Assembly (NCBI RefSeq): GCF_018035235.1
Contig: NZ_WPCV01000004.1
Span: 124,001-188,000, forward strand
Direction of reading: 5' to 3'
Origin: Citrobacter sp. On2M
GTDB lineage: Bacteria; Pseudomonadota; Gammaproteobacteria; Enterobacterales; Enterobacteriaceae
Length of the DNA: 64,000 nucleotides
Shown here: piece by piece, positions 1 through 10,588 of the stretch
Layout: each line of letters starts with the position of its first letter
How positions within the stretch are numbered: position 1 is the first letter of the stretch
Notes under the pieces: generated by a model
Database searches by the model: none
What the model was told of the DNA's origin: nothing
What the model saw: the letters and a program-made list of their open reading frames with translations, nothing else
Translations under genes and position numbers: made by a program

Positions 1-431
1 GGCTGCGTCTGGGATATCTGGTCAACAGTAACGAGCAGGCCGTTGCACAAATGCGCAGCCGACAAATGCCATGGTCAATTAATGCGTTTGCTGCTCTGGC
101 CGGCGAGATTATTTTATGCGACAGCGCTTATCAGCAGGCGACGTGGAAATGGCTGGAACAAGAGGGAGCGCGGTTTGAGCAACAGCTACAAAACCTGCCT
201 GGCCTGACGGTGTATCCCGGCCAGGCAAATTATCGTTTATTACGCTGCGATCGCGCGGATATTGATTTGCAACGGACGTTGCTGGAACAGCATGTCTTGA
301 TTCGCAGTTGTGCCAATTACCCTGGGTTGGACGCGCGTTATTATCGGGTTGCTGTTCGCAGTCAGGAAGAAAATGACCGCCTGCTGGCGGCATTAAACAA
401 CACGCTTAGCGGTACAACCCCTGCTGATTGA
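1..431 (+). CDS. cobD: Threonine-phosphate decarboxylase CobD, C-terminal part
   Basis: The frame is open from the first bases of the window (from base 3) to the stop at 431, so this is the C-terminal ~142 residues of a gene that starts outside. It resembles the end of CobD, the PLP-dependent decarboxylase that makes (R)-1-amino-2-propanol phosphate for the cobalamin nucleotide loop. Visible support is the small-domain pattern of class I/II aminotransferases, with the run RLGYLVNS near the start and a late YYRVAVR segment that would carry the substrate-carboxylate arginine. Its position facing nadD matches Salmonella; E. coli K-12 lacks cobD. The last 26 bp overlap the end of nadD in convergent orientation. 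The family call rests on similarity plus context. Confidence 0.85.
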   Translation, partial: LRLGYLVNSNEQAVAQMRSRQMPWSINAFAALAGEIILCDSAYQQATWKWLEQEGARFEQQLQNLPGLTVYPGQANYRLLRCDRADIDLQRTLLEQHVLIRSCANYPGLDARYYRVAVRSQEENDRLLAALNNTLSGTTPAD

Positions 432-1047
432 TATAGTCAAGCACTGCGCCTGGCATCAGGTCGTCGCACGGCTCGCCTTTTTCCAGGCGCTCGCGAATGA
501 GCGTGGCGGAGATGTTGAACCACGGCGTTTCGGCCAGGTAAATTTTCCCGCAAGGCAGGTTGTGCAGGTCATCCGGAGAATGAGTCAGATGATCCTCCAG
601 CCATTGCTGGTGCTTTTCCTGCACCATTTCGAGCGGATAACCCGGACGTCGGCACACGATGAGATGGGTATTGCCCAGAATCGTGTGGTAGTCGTGCCAG
701 GAAGGGAAGGTCAGCAGCGAATCCTGACCAATGATAAACGCTAACGGCACGTTCGGGCCTTGCTCTTCGCGCCACTCTTTTAGCGTTTGCGCGGTGTAGG
801 AGGCGGTATCGCGTTTCAGTTCGCGTTCATCCAGGGAGAACAGCGGTTTATCAGCAATGGCCAGTTCAACCATGCGCTTACGTTGCTCACTGGATGCTTC
901 AGGCTGTGCGCGATGTGGTGGGACGTTATTGGGCATGATGATGACCCGGGAAAGGCCAATCAGATTCGCCAGAATTTCAACCGGTTTAAGATGACCATAA
1001 TGCACCGGATCAAAGGTGCCGCCGAACAGAGCCTGCAATGATTTCAT
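406..1047 (-). CDS. nadD: Nicotinate-nucleotide adenylyltransferase NadD
   Basis: NadD joins nicotinate mononucleotide to ATP to make deamido-NAD, an essential step of NAD synthesis in the cytoplasm. From the ATG at 1047 the protein is 213 residues, the E. coli length. The nucleotidyltransferase motif [12 protein letters not shown] is at residues 9-20 (H16 and H19 bind the nucleotide), and [10 protein letters not shown] near the C-terminus is the second ATP-binding motif. A longer frame reaches 1134, but the extra residues lie inside holA and precede the conserved [10 protein letters not shown] start. The start codon overlaps the last codons of holA, which suggests translational coupling. The 3' end overlaps convergent cobD. 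Confidence 0.97.
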   Translation of the reverse strand: MKSLQALFGGTFDPVHYGHLKPVEILANLIGLSRVIIMPNNVPPHRAQPEASSEQRKRMVELAIADKPLFSLDERELKRDTASYTAQTLKEWREEQGPNVPLAFIIGQDSLLTFPSWHDYHTILGNTHLIVCRRPGYPLEMVQEKHQQWLEDHLTHSPDDLHNLPCGKIYLAETPWFNISATLIRERLEKGEPCDDLMPGAVLDYINQQGLYR

Positions 1048-1048
1048 A

Positions 1049-2080
1049 TCAACCATCAATAAAAACATCGGCCAGTGATTTATGGCAGAGCAAAAGGGAA
1101 AGTCCCTCAAGTTCAGCCCACACTGACTGACCATAGTCTTGTTTAAGCGTAATTTCTGTACGCGTTAACAGCGTTACTGCCTGACGTAGCTGTGCCGGGT
1201 TCAGCCGGTTTAGTGCATCACCCATCATGCCCCGGCGATTTTGCCACACCCGGTGTTTATCAAACAACGTGCGCAAGGGGGTATTCGCCGACTGCCGTTT
1301 TAGGTTGACCAGCAACAGCAATTCACGCTGTATCGTACGCAGCAAAATAACCGGCTCACTGCCTTCCAGACGTAGCTGTTGCAGAATGTGCAGCGCGCGT
1401 TTGCTTTTGCCCATCAGCAGCGCATCCACCCAGTGGAACGGGGTAAAGTGCGCGGCATCGTTAACGGCTTTCTCCACGCGAGGTAGCGTTAGTTTGCCGT
1501 CAGGCCAAAGCAATGCTAACCGTTCCAGCGCTTGCGCCAGTGCTAACAGGTTGCCTTCATAGCAATAGCACAATAGCTGATTGGCTGCGTCATCCAGTTG
1601 CAGGTTGTTAAGTTTTGCCCTCGCGGCGACCCAACGCGGGAGCTGCGACTGCTCTGGCGTCTGACAGCTTACCTGAACCGCGTTATTCGCCAGTCCGGTA
1701 CACCACGCGGCGTTCTCCTGCGCTTTGGTGAGTTTGTTGCCGCGAACAATCAGCAGCAGATCGTCATGTAACAGCGTGACGAGCGAAGCGAGTTGTTCGT
1801 TAATGGCAGCGTTAGGCCCATTTTCAGGCAGTTGCAGAAGTAGCGTTTGGCGGCTGGCAAACAGGCTCATCGCCTGGCAGAGCGAAAAAATCTCTCCCCA
1901 GTCGGTGCTGTTGTCCAGAGTGAAAGCGTGATGTTCTTCGAATCCTTGCGTTGCGGCAGCCTGACGGATGGCGTCCTGACTTTCCTGCAATAAAAGGGGA
2001 TCGTTACCTAAGAGTAAATACGCCGCGCGCAGCCCTTCATTGAGCTGTGCGCGGAGTTGTTCAGGGTACAACTTGAGCAT
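1049..2080 (-). CDS. holA: DNA polymerase III delta subunit HolA
   Basis: HolA (delta) is the clamp-loader subunit that opens the beta sliding clamp during replication. The 343-residue product has the E. coli length and begins [16 protein letters not shown]. The early segment [13 protein letters not shown] corresponds to the nucleotide-fold region that is degenerate in delta and lacks a working P-loop, and the clamp-contacting part follows it ([10 protein letters not shown]). The gene sits between lptE and nadD with end-to-start overlaps on both sides (its ATG overlaps the lptE stop at 2080), so the three are probably read from one message with leuS upstream. Nothing unusual was seen. Confidence 0.97.
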   Translation of the reverse strand: MLKLYPEQLRAQLNEGLRAAYLLLGNDPLLLQESQDAIRQAAATQGFEEHHAFTLDNSTDWGEIFSLCQAMSLFASRQTLLLQLPENGPNAAINEQLASLVTLLHDDLLLIVRGNKLTKAQENAAWCTGLANNAVQVSCQTPEQSQLPRWVAARAKLNNLQLDDAANQLLCYCYEGNLLALAQALERLALLWPDGKLTLPRVEKAVNDAAHFTPFHWVDALLMGKSKRALHILQQLRLEGSEPVILLRTIQRELLLLVNLKRQSANTPLRTLFDKHRVWQNRRGMMGDALNRLNPAQLRQAVTLLTRTEITLKQDYGQSVWAELEGLSLLLCHKSLADVFIDG

Positions 2081-2673
2081 CAGTTACCCAGCGTGGTGGA
2101 AACACGCGCCGGAGATGACGCCGGCGTCGCGGCTTTATTTACCGCCGGTTCAGCATCAGCATTGGATGACTGAGTATCGGCCAGATGTACGCTTGGCAGC
2201 TTACGAATCAACTGTTCAGCCGCTTTGTCATACATCTCTTTGATGATCATGTCCTGCTCGTTATCTTTCGCCAGTGCAGCCTGCGGGTTGTCAAAGAACG
2301 AACGATAAACTTTGGCGCTGATTGGGTATATATCATGACCAGGAATCAGCACAGTAGCACTTACGGACAACACCATCTGGTATTCAGCCGTTTGACCGTT
2401 CTGGAATACCGACGCCGTATCCTGTGAAATGCTGACCGCGCCAAGACGTAAGGATGTTACGTCTTTACGCATTGTACCGTCTTCAAGCAGCGTCACACCG
2501 TTCAGACGCAGCTGGTTACGGACTGCACGGCTTAACGGGCCGTTCGGATCGCCAGAGTTCAGGATCATGGTTTTCATTGAGGGTGGAACCTGCGTAGTGC
2601 TACGCAGATGCCAGCCACACCCGGCGGTGACCAGCACCGCCAGAGATAACAACAATGTTGTCAGAAATCGCAC
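2080..2673 (-). CDS. lptE: LPS-assembly lipoprotein LptE (RlpB)
   Basis: LptE is the outer-membrane lipoprotein that plugs the LptD barrel and helps deliver lipopolysaccharide to the cell surface. The 197-residue product starts with a lipoprotein signal peptide: a hydrophobic stretch followed by TAGC, with the lipidated cysteine at residue 19. The mature part has the family pattern ([17 protein letters not shown] early, then a conserved YQMVLSVSA strand). The C-terminal ~30 residues are rich in Ala, Ser, Thr and Pro and probably disordered. The gene follows leuS by 14 bp and overlaps the holA start. Confidence 0.96.
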   Translation of the reverse strand: MRFLTTLLLSLAVLVTAGCGWHLRSTTQVPPSMKTMILNSGDPNGPLSRAVRNQLRLNGVTLLEDGTMRKDVTSLRLGAVSISQDTASVFQNGQTAEYQMVLSVSATVLIPGHDIYPISAKVYRSFFDNPQAALAKDNEQDMIIKEMYDKAAEQLIRKLPSVHLADTQSSNADAEPAVNKAATPASSPARVSTTLGN

Positions 2674-2687
2674 GCTTCCTCCCGCGC

Positions 2688-5270
2688 TTAGCCAACGACC
2701 AGATTGAGGAGTTTACCCGGTACATAAATCACTTTACGTACGGTAACGCCATCAAGATATTTTGCCACCAGAGGCTCCTGGCCCGCACGTTCACGAACCT
2801 GCTCTTCAGTGGCGTTTACCGGAACGGTGATTTTGCCACGTACTTTGCCGTTTACCTGAACCACAACCAGCGTTGAGTCTTCAACCATTGCGGCGTCGTC
2901 AGCTACCGGCCACGGCGCGTTGTCGATATCGCCTTCACCTTTCAGCGCTTGCCACAGGGTGAAGCAAACGTGTGGAGTGAACGGGTTGAGCATGCGTACA
3001 ACGGCAAGCAATGCTTCCTGCATCAGAGCTCTGTCCTGCTCGTCTTCCTGCGGTGCTTTCGCCAGCTTGTTCATCAGCTCCATAATCGCCGCAATTGCGG
3101 TGTTAAAGGTCTGACGACGACCGATATCATCGGTAACTTTAGCAATGGTTTTGTGCACGTCGCGACGCAGCGCTTTTTGATCTTCTGTCAGTGCTGCAAC
3201 GTTAAGCGCCGGTGCATCACCCTGTGAAGTGTGTTCGTAAACCAGTTTCCAGACACGCTTCAGGAAGCGGTTCGCCCCTTCAACGCCGGATTCCTGCCAT
3301 TCCAGGGTCATGTCAGCCGGAGAGGCGAACATCATGAACAGACGTACGGTGTCGGCACCATAGCGTTCAACCATAACCTGCGGGTCGATACCGTTGTTTT
3401 TCGACTTGGACATTTTGCTCATGCCGGTATACACCAGTTCATGGCCTTCTGCGTCCTTAGCCTTAACGATACGACCTTTTTCGTCGCGTTCAACGATGGC
3501 ATCAACCGGAGAAACCCAGTTGCGTTCGCCGTTTGCGCCCACGTAGTAGAACGCATCGGCCAGCACCATCCCCTGACACAGCAGTTGTTTAGCCGGTTCG
3601 TCAGAGTTGACCATGCCCGCATCGCGCATCAGTTTATGGAAGAAGCGGAAGTAGAGCAGGTGCATGATGGCGTGTTCAATACCGCCAATGTAGATATCAA
3701 CCGGCAGCCAGTAGTTGGCGGCTTTGGAATCCAACATGCCTTCCTGATACTGCGGACAGGTGTAGCGCGCGTAGTACCATGATGACTCCATAAAGGTATC
3801 GAAGGTGTCGGTTTCACGTAGCGCAGGCATACCATTAACGGTGGTTTTTGCCCACTCCGGGTCGGCTTTGATCGGGCTGGTAATACCGTCCATGACCACG
3901 TCTTCCGGCAGAATAACCGGCAGTTGATCTTCTGGCGTCGGCAGCACGGTGCCATCTTCCAGCGTCACCATCGGGATTGGCGCCCCCCAGTAACGCTGAC
4001 GGGAAACCCCCCAGTCACGCAGGCGGTAGTTAACTTTACGCTTACCCACGCCTTTATCGACCAGTTTGTCAGCAATGGCGTTGAAGGCAGCGTCGAAGTC
4101 GAGACCGTCAAACTCACCGGAGTTAAACAGCACGCCTTTGTCGGTCAGCGCCTGTTCAGACAGATCCGGCTCTGCGCCTTCAGAAGTCAGAATTACCGGC
4201 TTGATGGTCAGGCTGTATTTGGTGGCAAATTCGTAGTCGCGCTGATCGTGACCCGGAACGGCCATGACGGCGCCTGTGCCGTATTCCATCAGGACGAAGT
4301 TTGCCGCCCAAACCGGGATTTCTTCGCCAGTCAGCGGATGAACGGCTTTAAAGCCAGTGTCGACGCCTTTTTTCTCCATGGTCGCCATTTCGGCTTCAGC
4401 AACCTTGGTATTACGGCATTCGTCAATGAAGGCAGCCAGTTCAGGGTTATTTGCAGCGGCTTTCTGCGCCAGCGGATGACCTGCGGCAACGGCCAGGTAG
4501 GTCGCACCCATAAAGGTGTCCGGGCGGGTAGTGTAAACGGTCAGCGTGTTGTCGTAACCGTTCACATCAAAGGTGATTTCCACGCCTTCAGAACGGCCAA
4601 TCCAGTTGCGCTGCATCGTTTTCACGGTGTCAGGCCAGTGATCCAGGTTATCCAGGTCACGCAGCAGTTCGTCAGCGTAAGCGGTGATTTTGATAAACCA
4701 CTGCGGGATCTCTTTACGCTCTACTTTGGTATCGCAACGCCAGCAGCAGCCGTCAATAACCTGTTCGTTCGCCAGTACGGTCTGGTCGTTCGGGCACCAG
4801 TTGACCGCAGACGTTTTCTTGTACACCAGGCCTTTTTTGTACAGCTCGGTGAAGAATTTCTGTTCCCAACGGTAGTATTCCGGGGTACAGGTTGCCAGCT
4901 CACGGCTCCAGTCGTAACCAAAACCCAGCATTTTGAGCTGGTTTTTCATATAAGCGATGTTGTCGTACGTCCACGGTGCTGGGGCGGTGTTATTTTTAAC
5001 CGCCGCGCCTTCCGCAGGAAGGCCGAAGGCATCCCAGCCAATGGGCTGTAGGACGTTTTTACCCAGCATACGCTGATAGCGGGCGATCACATCACCGATG
5101 GTGTAGTTACGTACGTGGCCCATGTGTAGTCGACCAGAAGGATAGGGAAGCATAGACAGGCAGTAATACTTCTCTTTGCTCTCGTCTTCGGTAACTTCAA
5201 ATGTGCGCTTCTCATCCCAGTGAAGCTGTACTTTGGATTCTATCTCTTCCGGGCGGTATTGCTCTTGCAT
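2688..5270 (-). CDS. leuS: Leucyl-tRNA synthetase LeuS
   Basis: LeuS charges tRNA-Leu with leucine. Starting at the ATG at 5270 ([12 protein letters not shown]) the protein has 860 residues, as in E. coli; an in-frame ATG at 5294 would add eight unconserved residues. Class I signatures are clear: [11 protein letters not shown] at residues 42-52 (HIGH motif) and KMSKSK near residue 619. A CCWRC zinc-binding knuckle precedes the large editing (CP1) domain, which carries [12 protein letters not shown] and the [15 protein letters not shown] editing-site motif. It is the first gene of the leuS-lptE-holA-nadD cluster and is divergent from ybeL across a 235-bp gap that should hold both promoters. 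Confidence 0.98.
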   Translation of the reverse strand: MQEQYRPEEIESKVQLHWDEKRTFEVTEDESKEKYYCLSMLPYPSGRLHMGHVRNYTIGDVIARYQRMLGKNVLQPIGWDAFGLPAEGAAVKNNTAPAPWTYDNIAYMKNQLKMLGFGYDWSRELATCTPEYYRWEQKFFTELYKKGLVYKKTSAVNWCPNDQTVLANEQVIDGCCWRCDTKVERKEIPQWFIKITAYADELLRDLDNLDHWPDTVKTMQRNWIGRSEGVEITFDVNGYDNTLTVYTTRPDTFMGATYLAVAAGHPLAQKAAANNPELAAFIDECRNTKVAEAEMATMEKKGVDTGFKAVHPLTGEEIPVWAANFVLMEYGTGAVMAVPGHDQRDYEFATKYSLTIKPVILTSEGAEPDLSEQALTDKGVLFNSGEFDGLDFDAAFNAIADKLVDKGVGKRKVNYRLRDWGVSRQRYWGAPIPMVTLEDGTVLPTPEDQLPVILPEDVVMDGITSPIKADPEWAKTTVNGMPALRETDTFDTFMESSWYYARYTCPQYQEGMLDSKAANYWLPVDIYIGGIEHAIMHLLYFRFFHKLMRDAGMVNSDEPAKQLLCQGMVLADAFYYVGANGERNWVSPVDAIVERDEKGRIVKAKDAEGHELVYTGMSKMSKSKNNGIDPQVMVERYGADTVRLFMMFASPADMTLEWQESGVEGANRFLKRVWKLVYEHTSQGDAPALNVAALTEDQKALRRDVHKTIAKVTDDIGRRQTFNTAIAAIMELMNKLAKAPQEDEQDRALMQEALLAVVRMLNPFTPHVCFTLWQALKGEGDIDNAPWPVADDAAMVEDSTLVVVQVNGKVRGKITVPVNATEEQVRERAGQEPLVAKYLDGVTVRKVIYVPGKLLNLVVG

Positions 5271-5505
5271 GGCAGCCAGTGGTCCTGTTTTCAATACAGC
5301 TACAAACGTAGCTCTAGATGTGGTGTTTCAGATCCGCATAGCATAGCCCAAACGCCCGCGTCAAAACAGCCTTTCGCGCATTCAGCGTTGAATTCCTGCA
5401 AGGATAATTCTTGCACAAATTTACACACTCTGTGGGCAGCCTTGCAAAGCGTTGTGTAAATAACGTCTATTATTATAGACAGTTAACGACCCAGGAGGCG
5501 AAGCG

Positions 5506-5988
5506 ATGAACAAGGTTGCTCAATATTACCGTGAACTGGTGGCTTCACTGAGCGAACGTCTGCGCAACGGCGAACGCGATATTGATGCATTGGTGGAGCA
5601 GGCGCGGCAGAGAGTTATGCAGACCGGGGAGTTAACGCGAACCGAGGTGGAAGAACTCACCCGGGCCGTCAGACGCGACCTGGAAGAGTTTGCTCTGAGC
5701 TATGAAGAGAGCCTTGATGAGGAGACCGACAGCGTCTTTATGCGGGTTATCAAGGAGAGTATCTGGCAAGAGCTGGCCGATATCACCGACAAAACGCAGC
5801 TTGAATGGCGTGAGGTATTTCAGGATCTTAGCCATCATGGGGTTTATCACAGTGGCGAGGTAGTGGGACTGGGAAATCTGGTCTGCGAGAAGTGCCATTT
5901 CCATTTAGCGGTTTACACGCCGGATGTGCTGCCGCTGTGTCCGAAATGCGGTCACGATCAGTTCCAGCGGCGACCGTTTGAGCCGTGA
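5506..5988 (+). CDS. ybeL: YbeL family zinc-ribbon protein (DUF1451)
   Basis: This 160-residue cytoplasmic protein of unknown function matches E. coli YbeL. The first two thirds are acidic, charged and helical (probable coiled coil, residues 1-75, with many Glu/Arg heptad-like stretches). The C-terminus is a zinc ribbon with two CxxC knuckles, CEKCHF and CPKCGH, about 20 residues apart. A good ribosome-binding site (AGGAGG) lies 9 bases before the ATG. It is divergent from leuS and ends at a strong hairpin. No function can be assigned from the sequence. Confidence 0.92.
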   Translation: MNKVAQYYRELVASLSERLRNGERDIDALVEQARQRVMQTGELTRTEVEELTRAVRRDLEEFALSYEESLDEETDSVFMRVIKESIWQELADITDKTQLEWREVFQDLSHHGVYHSGEVVGLGNLVCEKCHFHLAVYTPDVLPLCPKCGHDQFQRRPFEP

Positions 5989-6013
5989 TAATTAGGCGTG
6001 CTAATCGTCAATT

Positions 6014-6055
6014 GCAGGCCTGATAACATGCGCCACCATCAGGCCTGCAGTTTTT
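6014..6055 (+). terminator. ybeL terminator / palindrome
   Basis: An 11-bp perfect inverted repeat (GCAGGCCTGAT ... ATCAGGCCTGC) with a 13-base loop is followed by five T residues on the plus strand. It works as a rho-independent terminator for ybeL and touches the stop codon of convergent rihA. The stem resembles the REP-type palindromes found elsewhere in this window. Confidence 0.8.
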
Positions 6056-6989
6056 ATGCGTAGTACCTTAAACGCTCCGCTAGCAGATCGACAAACCCTT
6101 CGCGATCCACGTCCACCATCACGGTGGTGTTTGGCTTATTGCCACTCAGGAAGTAGTAATCCACCACGGTCATGCCCTGCGTGTATTTGCCCTGGGTTTC
6201 CACACCAACCCAACGCTCAACGGTAGTAAACAGCTCAGGTTTCAGCAGCCAAGCAATGGTGCAGGGGTCGTGCAGCGGCGCGCCAATGAATCCCCATTTT
6301 TCGTCTTTGTGGTATTCGAAGAAGAAGTCGAGTAGTTCAGCAACGATCGTTGAAACAGGATTGCCGATAGCGCGGAACCGCTCGGTATCTTCGCGATGAA
6401 TTTGCGCTTTATGTGTCACGTCCAGACCAGCCATCACCACCGGAATGCCTGACTGGAATACAATTTCAGCAGCTTCAGGATCCACAAAAATATTGAACTC
6501 GGCGGCGGGCGTCCAGTTTCCGAGACCCATTGCCCCACCCATTATCACGATACGGGCGATGTTGGCGTGCAGTTCTGGATGGCTATTCAGCAGCAATGCC
6601 ACGTTTGTTTGCGGCCCGGTGGAGACGATGGTCACCGGTTCCGGGCTTTCACGCAGTGTTTTCGCCATCAGTTCCACAGCTGTGCATGGCTGCGGCGCAA
6701 AGGTTGGTTCCGGGAGCGCCGGGCCATCTAACCCACTCTCGCCGTGGACGTTATCGGCAATAATCAGATCGCGCATCAGCGGTTTCACAGCGCCACCGGC
6801 GACGGGAATATCACTACGATTGAGCAGCGTTAGCATGCGCAATACGTTACGCAGCGTTTTGTCGGGCGTCTGATTCCCGGCAGAAGAGGTTATGGCTTTA
6901 ACGTCCAGCTCTGGTGAGGCGAGGGCGAGAACAATTGCGATAGCGTCGTCATGACCTGGATCGCAATCAAACAGGATAGGAAGTGCCAT
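6054..6989 (-). CDS. rihA: Pyrimidine-specific ribonucleoside hydrolase RihA
   Basis: RihA cleaves pyrimidine ribonucleosides (cytidine, uridine) to base and ribose. The start at 6989 ([16 protein letters not shown]) gives 311 residues, the E. coli length; an upstream in-frame start at 7103 would add 38 unconserved residues. The calcium-binding signature DCDPGHDD is at residues 8-15, and the family's later motif [12 protein letters not shown] carries the second calcium aspartate. The 5' leader contains AAGGAGCAA just before the ATG. It lies downstream of gltL in the same direction with a 116-bp gap, so it may be partly read through from the glt operon. Confidence 0.96.
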   Translation of the reverse strand: MALPILFDCDPGHDDAIAIVLALASPELDVKAITSSAGNQTPDKTLRNVLRMLTLLNRSDIPVAGGAVKPLMRDLIIADNVHGESGLDGPALPEPTFAPQPCTAVELMAKTLRESPEPVTIVSTGPQTNVALLLNSHPELHANIARIVIMGGAMGLGNWTPAAEFNIFVDPEAAEIVFQSGIPVVMAGLDVTHKAQIHREDTERFRAIGNPVSTIVAELLDFFFEYHKDEKWGFIGAPLHDPCTIAWLLKPELFTTVERWVGVETQGKYTQGMTVVDYYFLSGNKPNTTVMVDVDREGFVDLLAERLRYYA

Positions 6990-7105
6990 TGTTGCTCCTT
7001 GTAAGTGGGACTCTGTGACAAGGTTAACGCTGGGCTGTATCTGTTTCGAGAAGTGAAGAGGTAAATCGTGAGATGGCGCGCACATGGCGGTGCGCGCCAG
7101 CAAGA

Positions 7106-7831
7106 TTAGTGCAGGATTTTTGCGAGGAAGTCTTTGGCTCGGTCTGATTTCGGATTGGCGAAGAACTCTTCTTTCGGCGAGTCTTCAACAATCTTCCCTT
7201 CATCCATGAAGATCACCCGGTTCGCCACTTTACGCGCAAAGCCCATTTCGTGGGTGACTACCATCATGGTCATCCCTTCATTGGCCAGTTCAACCATGAC
7301 GTCCAGCACTTCGTTGATCATTTCAGGATCAAGCGCTGATGTCGGTTCGTCAAACAGCATGGCGATAGGATCCATACACAGCGCCCTGGCAATGGCGACA
7401 CGCTGTTGTTGGCCCCCGGAGAGCTGAGCCGGAAACTTATCGGCGTGCGCTGACAGACCAACGCGTTCCAGTAACTTTTGCGCTTTGTCACGAGCAGGCT
7501 TTTTATCGCGCTTAAGCACTTTTACCTGCGCCAGAGTCAGGTTCTCAATGATCGACAGATGCGGGAACAGTTCAAAGTGCTGGAACACCATGCCAACGCG
7601 TGAGCGCAGTTTGGCCAGATCGGTTTTTTTATCATTTACCACGGTGCCGTCAACGGTGATGACGCCCTTTTGTACCGGCTCCAGTCCGTTCACCGTTTTG
7701 ATAAGCGTTGATTTACCTGAACCTGACGGGCCGCAGACCACCACTACTTCACCTTTTTTCACTTCCGTGGAGCAGTCGGTCAGCACCTGAAAGTGACCAT
7801 ACCATTTAGAAACATTTTTCAGGGTAATCAT
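7106..7831 (-). CDS. gltL: Glutamate/aspartate ABC transporter ATP-binding protein GltL
   Basis: GltL is the ATPase of the GltIJKL glutamate/aspartate importer on the inner face of the cytoplasmic membrane. The 241-residue product has Walker [10 protein letters not shown] (about residues 34-42), the Q-loop, the ABC signature [15 protein letters not shown], Walker [12 protein letters not shown] and the H-loop VVTHEMGFA. It is the last gene of the operon; its ATG overlaps the gltK stop by one base (position 7831), which implies coupled translation. Confidence 0.97.
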   Translation of the reverse strand: MITLKNVSKWYGHFQVLTDCSTEVKKGEVVVVCGPSGSGKSTLIKTVNGLEPVQKGVITVDGTVVNDKKTDLAKLRSRVGMVFQHFELFPHLSIIENLTLAQVKVLKRDKKPARDKAQKLLERVGLSAHADKFPAQLSGGQQQRVAIARALCMDPIAMLFDEPTSALDPEMINEVLDVMVELANEGMTMMVVTHEMGFARKVANRVIFMDEGKIVEDSPKEEFFANPKSDRAKDFLAKILH

Positions 7832-8505
7832 TAAACTGTCCTTTTCTTCAAATAGCTGACCAACAACGATGCGCTCAGACTGAATACAAAATAAACGGCG
7901 CCAGCAAACAGGATCATTTCAACCTGCGTGCCGTCACGCTCGCCAATGGTGGAGGCGGTACGGAAGAAGTCTGCCAGACTCAATACATACACCAACGAGG
8001 TATCCTGGAACAGTACGATGCCCTGAGTAAGCAGTAGCGGTACCATTGCGCGGAATGCCTGTGGCAGAATGATCAGCTTCATCGACTGCCAGTGGGTCAT
8101 TCCCAGCGCCAGCGCGGCACTCGACTGCCCACGAGAAATACTCTGGATACCGGCACGGATAATCTCGGAATAGTACGCGGCTTCAAACATCGAAAACGCG
8201 ACCATCGCCGAGATCAGGCGAATATCGGTTTTTGGCGACAGGCCCAACACGTTTTGCAGGAAGCCGGGCACAATCAGGTAGAACCACAGCAGTACCATTA
8301 CCAGCGGAATGGAGCGAAATACGTTGACGTAGCCTTTCGCAAACCAGGCAATTGGCGCGAAGCTGGACAGACGCATGACGGCAAGGATGGTCCCCCAGAC
8401 GATACCAATGACGACCGCTGTAACGGTGATTTTCAACGTGATGATCAGCCCGTCCAGCAGATACGGCAGGGAAGGGACGATAGAACTCCAGTCAAATTCG
8501 TACAT
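7831..8505 (-). CDS. gltK: Glutamate/aspartate ABC transporter permease GltK
   Basis: GltK is one of the two membrane permease subunits of the importer. The 224-residue protein has about five hydrophobic membrane segments and the cytoplasmic EAA-loop ([22 protein letters not shown]) typical of the polar amino acid permease family. Its start codon overlaps the end of gltJ and its stop overlaps the start of gltL, so GltJ, GltK and GltL are likely made in fixed proportion. Confidence 0.97.
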   Translation of the reverse strand: MYEFDWSSIVPSLPYLLDGLIITLKITVTAVVIGIVWGTILAVMRLSSFAPIAWFAKGYVNVFRSIPLVMVLLWFYLIVPGFLQNVLGLSPKTDIRLISAMVAFSMFEAAYYSEIIRAGIQSISRGQSSAALALGMTHWQSMKLIILPQAFRAMVPLLLTQGIVLFQDTSLVYVLSLADFFRTASTIGERDGTQVEMILFAGAVYFVFSLSASLLVSYLKKRTV

Positions 8506-9245
8506 TATTTGCCTCCCAAATTGCCAGGCAGGCGGATTTTGCGTTCGACGAGATTCATTACCAGCATGATGACGGCGTTAATCAATACGTAGGCCAGCGT
8601 GATGGCGGTAAACGATTCCCACGCGTGAGCGGAGTAATCCAGCAGTTTTCCCGCCTGCGCAGCCATATCCACCAGACCGATAGTGGAGGCGATCGCGGAG
8701 TTCTTCACCAGATTCATCATCTCTGAGGTCATTGGCGGAACAATCACGCGGTAAGCGTTTGGCAGCAGGACATAGCGATAGGCTTGCGGCAGCGTTAGAC
8801 CCATCGCCAGCGCGGCGTTTTTCTGCCCGCGAGGCAGGGACTGAATCGCTGCACGAACTTGCTCACAGACGCGCGCGGCGGTAAACAGCCCAAGACAAAG
8901 CATGGATGAGAGGAAGAACTGAATGTTGGGATCCAGTTCTGACTTGAACCACATGCCAATGTTTTCCGGCAGCAGTTCAGGAATGACCAGATACCAGGTA
9001 AAGAACTGGACGATGAGTGGAACGTTACGAAACAACTCAACGTACAGCGTGCCGATCCCGGAAAGGAAACGGTTTGGTACGGTACGTAATATGCCGAATA
9101 AAGAGCCTATGAGGAAAGCGATAATCCAGGCGGTGATAGATAACGCGACTGTGACCTGGAAACCACTCCAGAGCCAGCCGAGATAGGTGGTGTTGCCGAA
9201 CGGGGCCTGTTGTAAAAAAATACCCCAGTTCCAGTTTATAGACAT
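8505..9245 (-). CDS. gltJ: Glutamate/aspartate ABC transporter permease GltJ
   Basis: GltJ pairs with GltK to form the membrane channel of the glutamate/aspartate importer. The 246-residue product has an N-terminal [20 protein letters not shown] segment, several membrane helices and an EAA-loop ([20 protein letters not shown]). It starts only 14 bases after the SroC terminator hairpin, so translation of gltJ depends on transcripts that read through or are processed at that point. Confidence 0.97.
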   Translation of the reverse strand: MSINWNWGIFLQQAPFGNTTYLGWLWSGFQVTVALSITAWIIAFLIGSLFGILRTVPNRFLSGIGTLYVELFRNVPLIVQFFTWYLVIPELLPENIGMWFKSELDPNIQFFLSSMLCLGLFTAARVCEQVRAAIQSLPRGQKNAALAMGLTLPQAYRYVLLPNAYRVIVPPMTSEMMNLVKNSAIASTIGLVDMAAQAGKLLDYSAHAWESFTAITLAYVLINAVIMLVMNLVERKIRLPGNLGGK

Positions 9246-9258
9246 AAATCTACTCCAG

Positions 9259-9421
9259 AAAAAAAAGGGTAGCAGCGCTACCCTCGAAGATTGTTATTCG
9301 GCGTTTTGCGGTTTTCAGGCCTGATGGGGAACGACCATCAGGCTTATAGTCTGTCCGTACCGAATAGCAATCGAGAGGGAGGGGAAGCCTCCCATTTATT
9401 TTAGTTAGTTAAGCGCTTTAT
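9259..9421 (-). ncRNA. sroC: SroC small RNA (3' fragment of gltI message)
   Basis: The gltI-gltJ gap holds a perfect hairpin (GGGTAGC GCT GCTACCC on the minus strand, 9267-9283) followed by eight U residues (9259-9266), a full rho-independent terminator inside the operon. In E. coli and Salmonella this is the 3' end of SroC, a ~160-nt RNA cut from gltI mRNA that acts as a sponge for the sRNA GcvB. A second hairpin (CAGGCCTGAT / ATCAGGCTT, about 9316-9344) lies in its middle. The 5' end is placed by analogy at ~160 nt from the terminator and so overlaps the gltI stop; only the 3' end is read directly. Confidence 0.8.
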
Positions 9422-10313
9422 CATTCGGTTCTTTGAACAGGGCTTTCATCTCGTCTGACAGTTCGAAATTCATGTTCAGGTTCTTGGGTGGAATTGGATT
9501 TTTAAACCACTTATCAAACCATTTCTCAGCTTCGCCTGAGGTCTGAGCCTTGGCGATAGTGTCGTCCATCAGCTTTTTGAACTGCGGATCATCTTTGCGC
9601 AGCATGCAGCCGTAGGCTTCCTGAGACTGCGGTTTGCCGACGATCTCCCAGTTGTCTGGTTTCTTCGCCTTTGCGCGTTCGCCAGCCAGCAGTGCATCAT
9701 CCATCATAAAGGCAACGGCGCGACCGCTTTCCAGAGTACGGAAAGAGTCACCGTGGTCTTTCGCGCTGATGATGCGCATATCCATTTTTTGTTCTTCGTT
9801 CAGTTTGTGCAGCAGTACTTCTGAGGTCGTACCCGAAGTCACGACCACGGCCTTACCTTTCAGGTCCGCAAAATCTTTGACGTCGCCGCCTTTTTTCGCC
9901 AGCAGACGGGTACCGACAACGAAAATAGTGTCAGAGAAAGCTGCTTGTTTTTGGCGCTCAACGTTGTTAGTGGTGGAACCACATTCAAAGTCGAAAGTGC
10001 CGTTTTGCAGCAGTGGGATACGGTTCTGTGATGTAATCGGGATCAGTTTCACCTGCAGATCGGGCTTGTTCAGCTTTTTCTTCACCGCTTCAACGATCGC
10101 GTTGGAGTAATCCTGTGAATAACCAACCACTTTTTGCTGGTTATCGTAGTAAGAAAACGGCACCGAGGATTCACGGTGACCAACCACGATCACACCGTTT
10201 TTGGCGATTTTGTCCAGCGTGCTGCCTGCCGCTGGTGCTGCGTCTTCTGCGTGCGCCAGACCGGCGGACATTCCCATGACCAGCATGGCAGTGGCGAGCT
10301 TACGTAATTGCAT
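9405..10313 (-). CDS. gltI: Glutamate/aspartate periplasmic binding protein GltI
   Basis: GltI is the periplasmic receptor that hands glutamate and aspartate to GltJK. The start at 10313 (MQLRKLATAMLV) gives 302 residues with a classic signal peptide ending AHA-ED near residue 22; an in-frame upstream start at 10358 is rejected because it would bury the signal peptide behind 15 polar residues. The mature protein carries the family segments VPFSYYD and GYSQDYSNAIVEAV and the ligand-domain run VVTSGTTSEVLL. It is the first gene of gltIJKL and has a long, CA-rich leader, the kind of sequence that GcvB pairs with in relatives. Confidence 0.97.
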   Translation of the reverse strand: MQLRKLATAMLVMGMSAGLAHAEDAAPAAGSTLDKIAKNGVIVVGHRESSVPFSYYDNQQKVVGYSQDYSNAIVEAVKKKLNKPDLQVKLIPITSQNRIPLLQNGTFDFECGSTTNNVERQKQAAFSDTIFVVGTRLLAKKGGDVKDFADLKGKAVVVTSGTTSEVLLHKLNEEQKMDMRIISAKDHGDSFRTLESGRAVAFMMDDALLAGERAKAKKPDNWEIVGKPQSQEAYGCMLRKDDPQFKKLMDDTIAKAQTSGEAEKWFDKWFKNPIPPKNLNMNFELSDEMKALFKEPNDKALN

Positions 10314-10474
10314 ATCCAACTCCTTTATCGTCTGCGCCAGGGACGCATTGATACCCATTGTGATGTTGTTATTGTTTGCTACTAAAAAGTGCAGTCTTGT
10401 ATGTGTTTGTTAACATTTAGTTTGGATGAATGTAAAGAATTTGATGTTTTATTGTTTATTTTTGCGAAGTGCGC

Positions 10475-10491
10475 CGCACCATTTGGGGGCA
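10475..10491. promoter_or_regulatory. NtrC-like site 1
   Basis: CGCACC-ATTTG-GGGGCA compares with the NtrC consensus TGCACY-N5-GGTGCA with two mismatches. It lies 29 bp (centre to centre) from a better second match. Both sit downstream of the sigma-54 promoter motif in the direction of gltI, an unusual arrangement. Confidence 0.35.
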
Positions 10492-10503
10492 AAAATATCC
10501 TGT

Positions 10504-10520
10504 TGCACTTTCCAGGTGCT
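10504..10520. promoter_or_regulatory. NtrC-like site 2
   Basis: TGCACT-TTCCA-GGTGCT matches the NtrC consensus TGCACY-N5-GGTGCA at all fixed positions but the last. If functional it would link gltIJKL to nitrogen limitation. Confidence 0.45.
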
Positions 10521-10588
10521 ACCTATGCTCAACTTTGGTGCGACCAGGTTGCACATTCAGCCAAAACTACGTTTGCCTTGTAGAACAA

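Noticed and set aside
3924-5051. Long plus-strand open frame (375 codons) inside leuS
   Set aside because: It is antisense to the leuS catalytic and editing domains, has no ribosome-binding site, and its residues show no family pattern. High-GC codon use creates such shadows.
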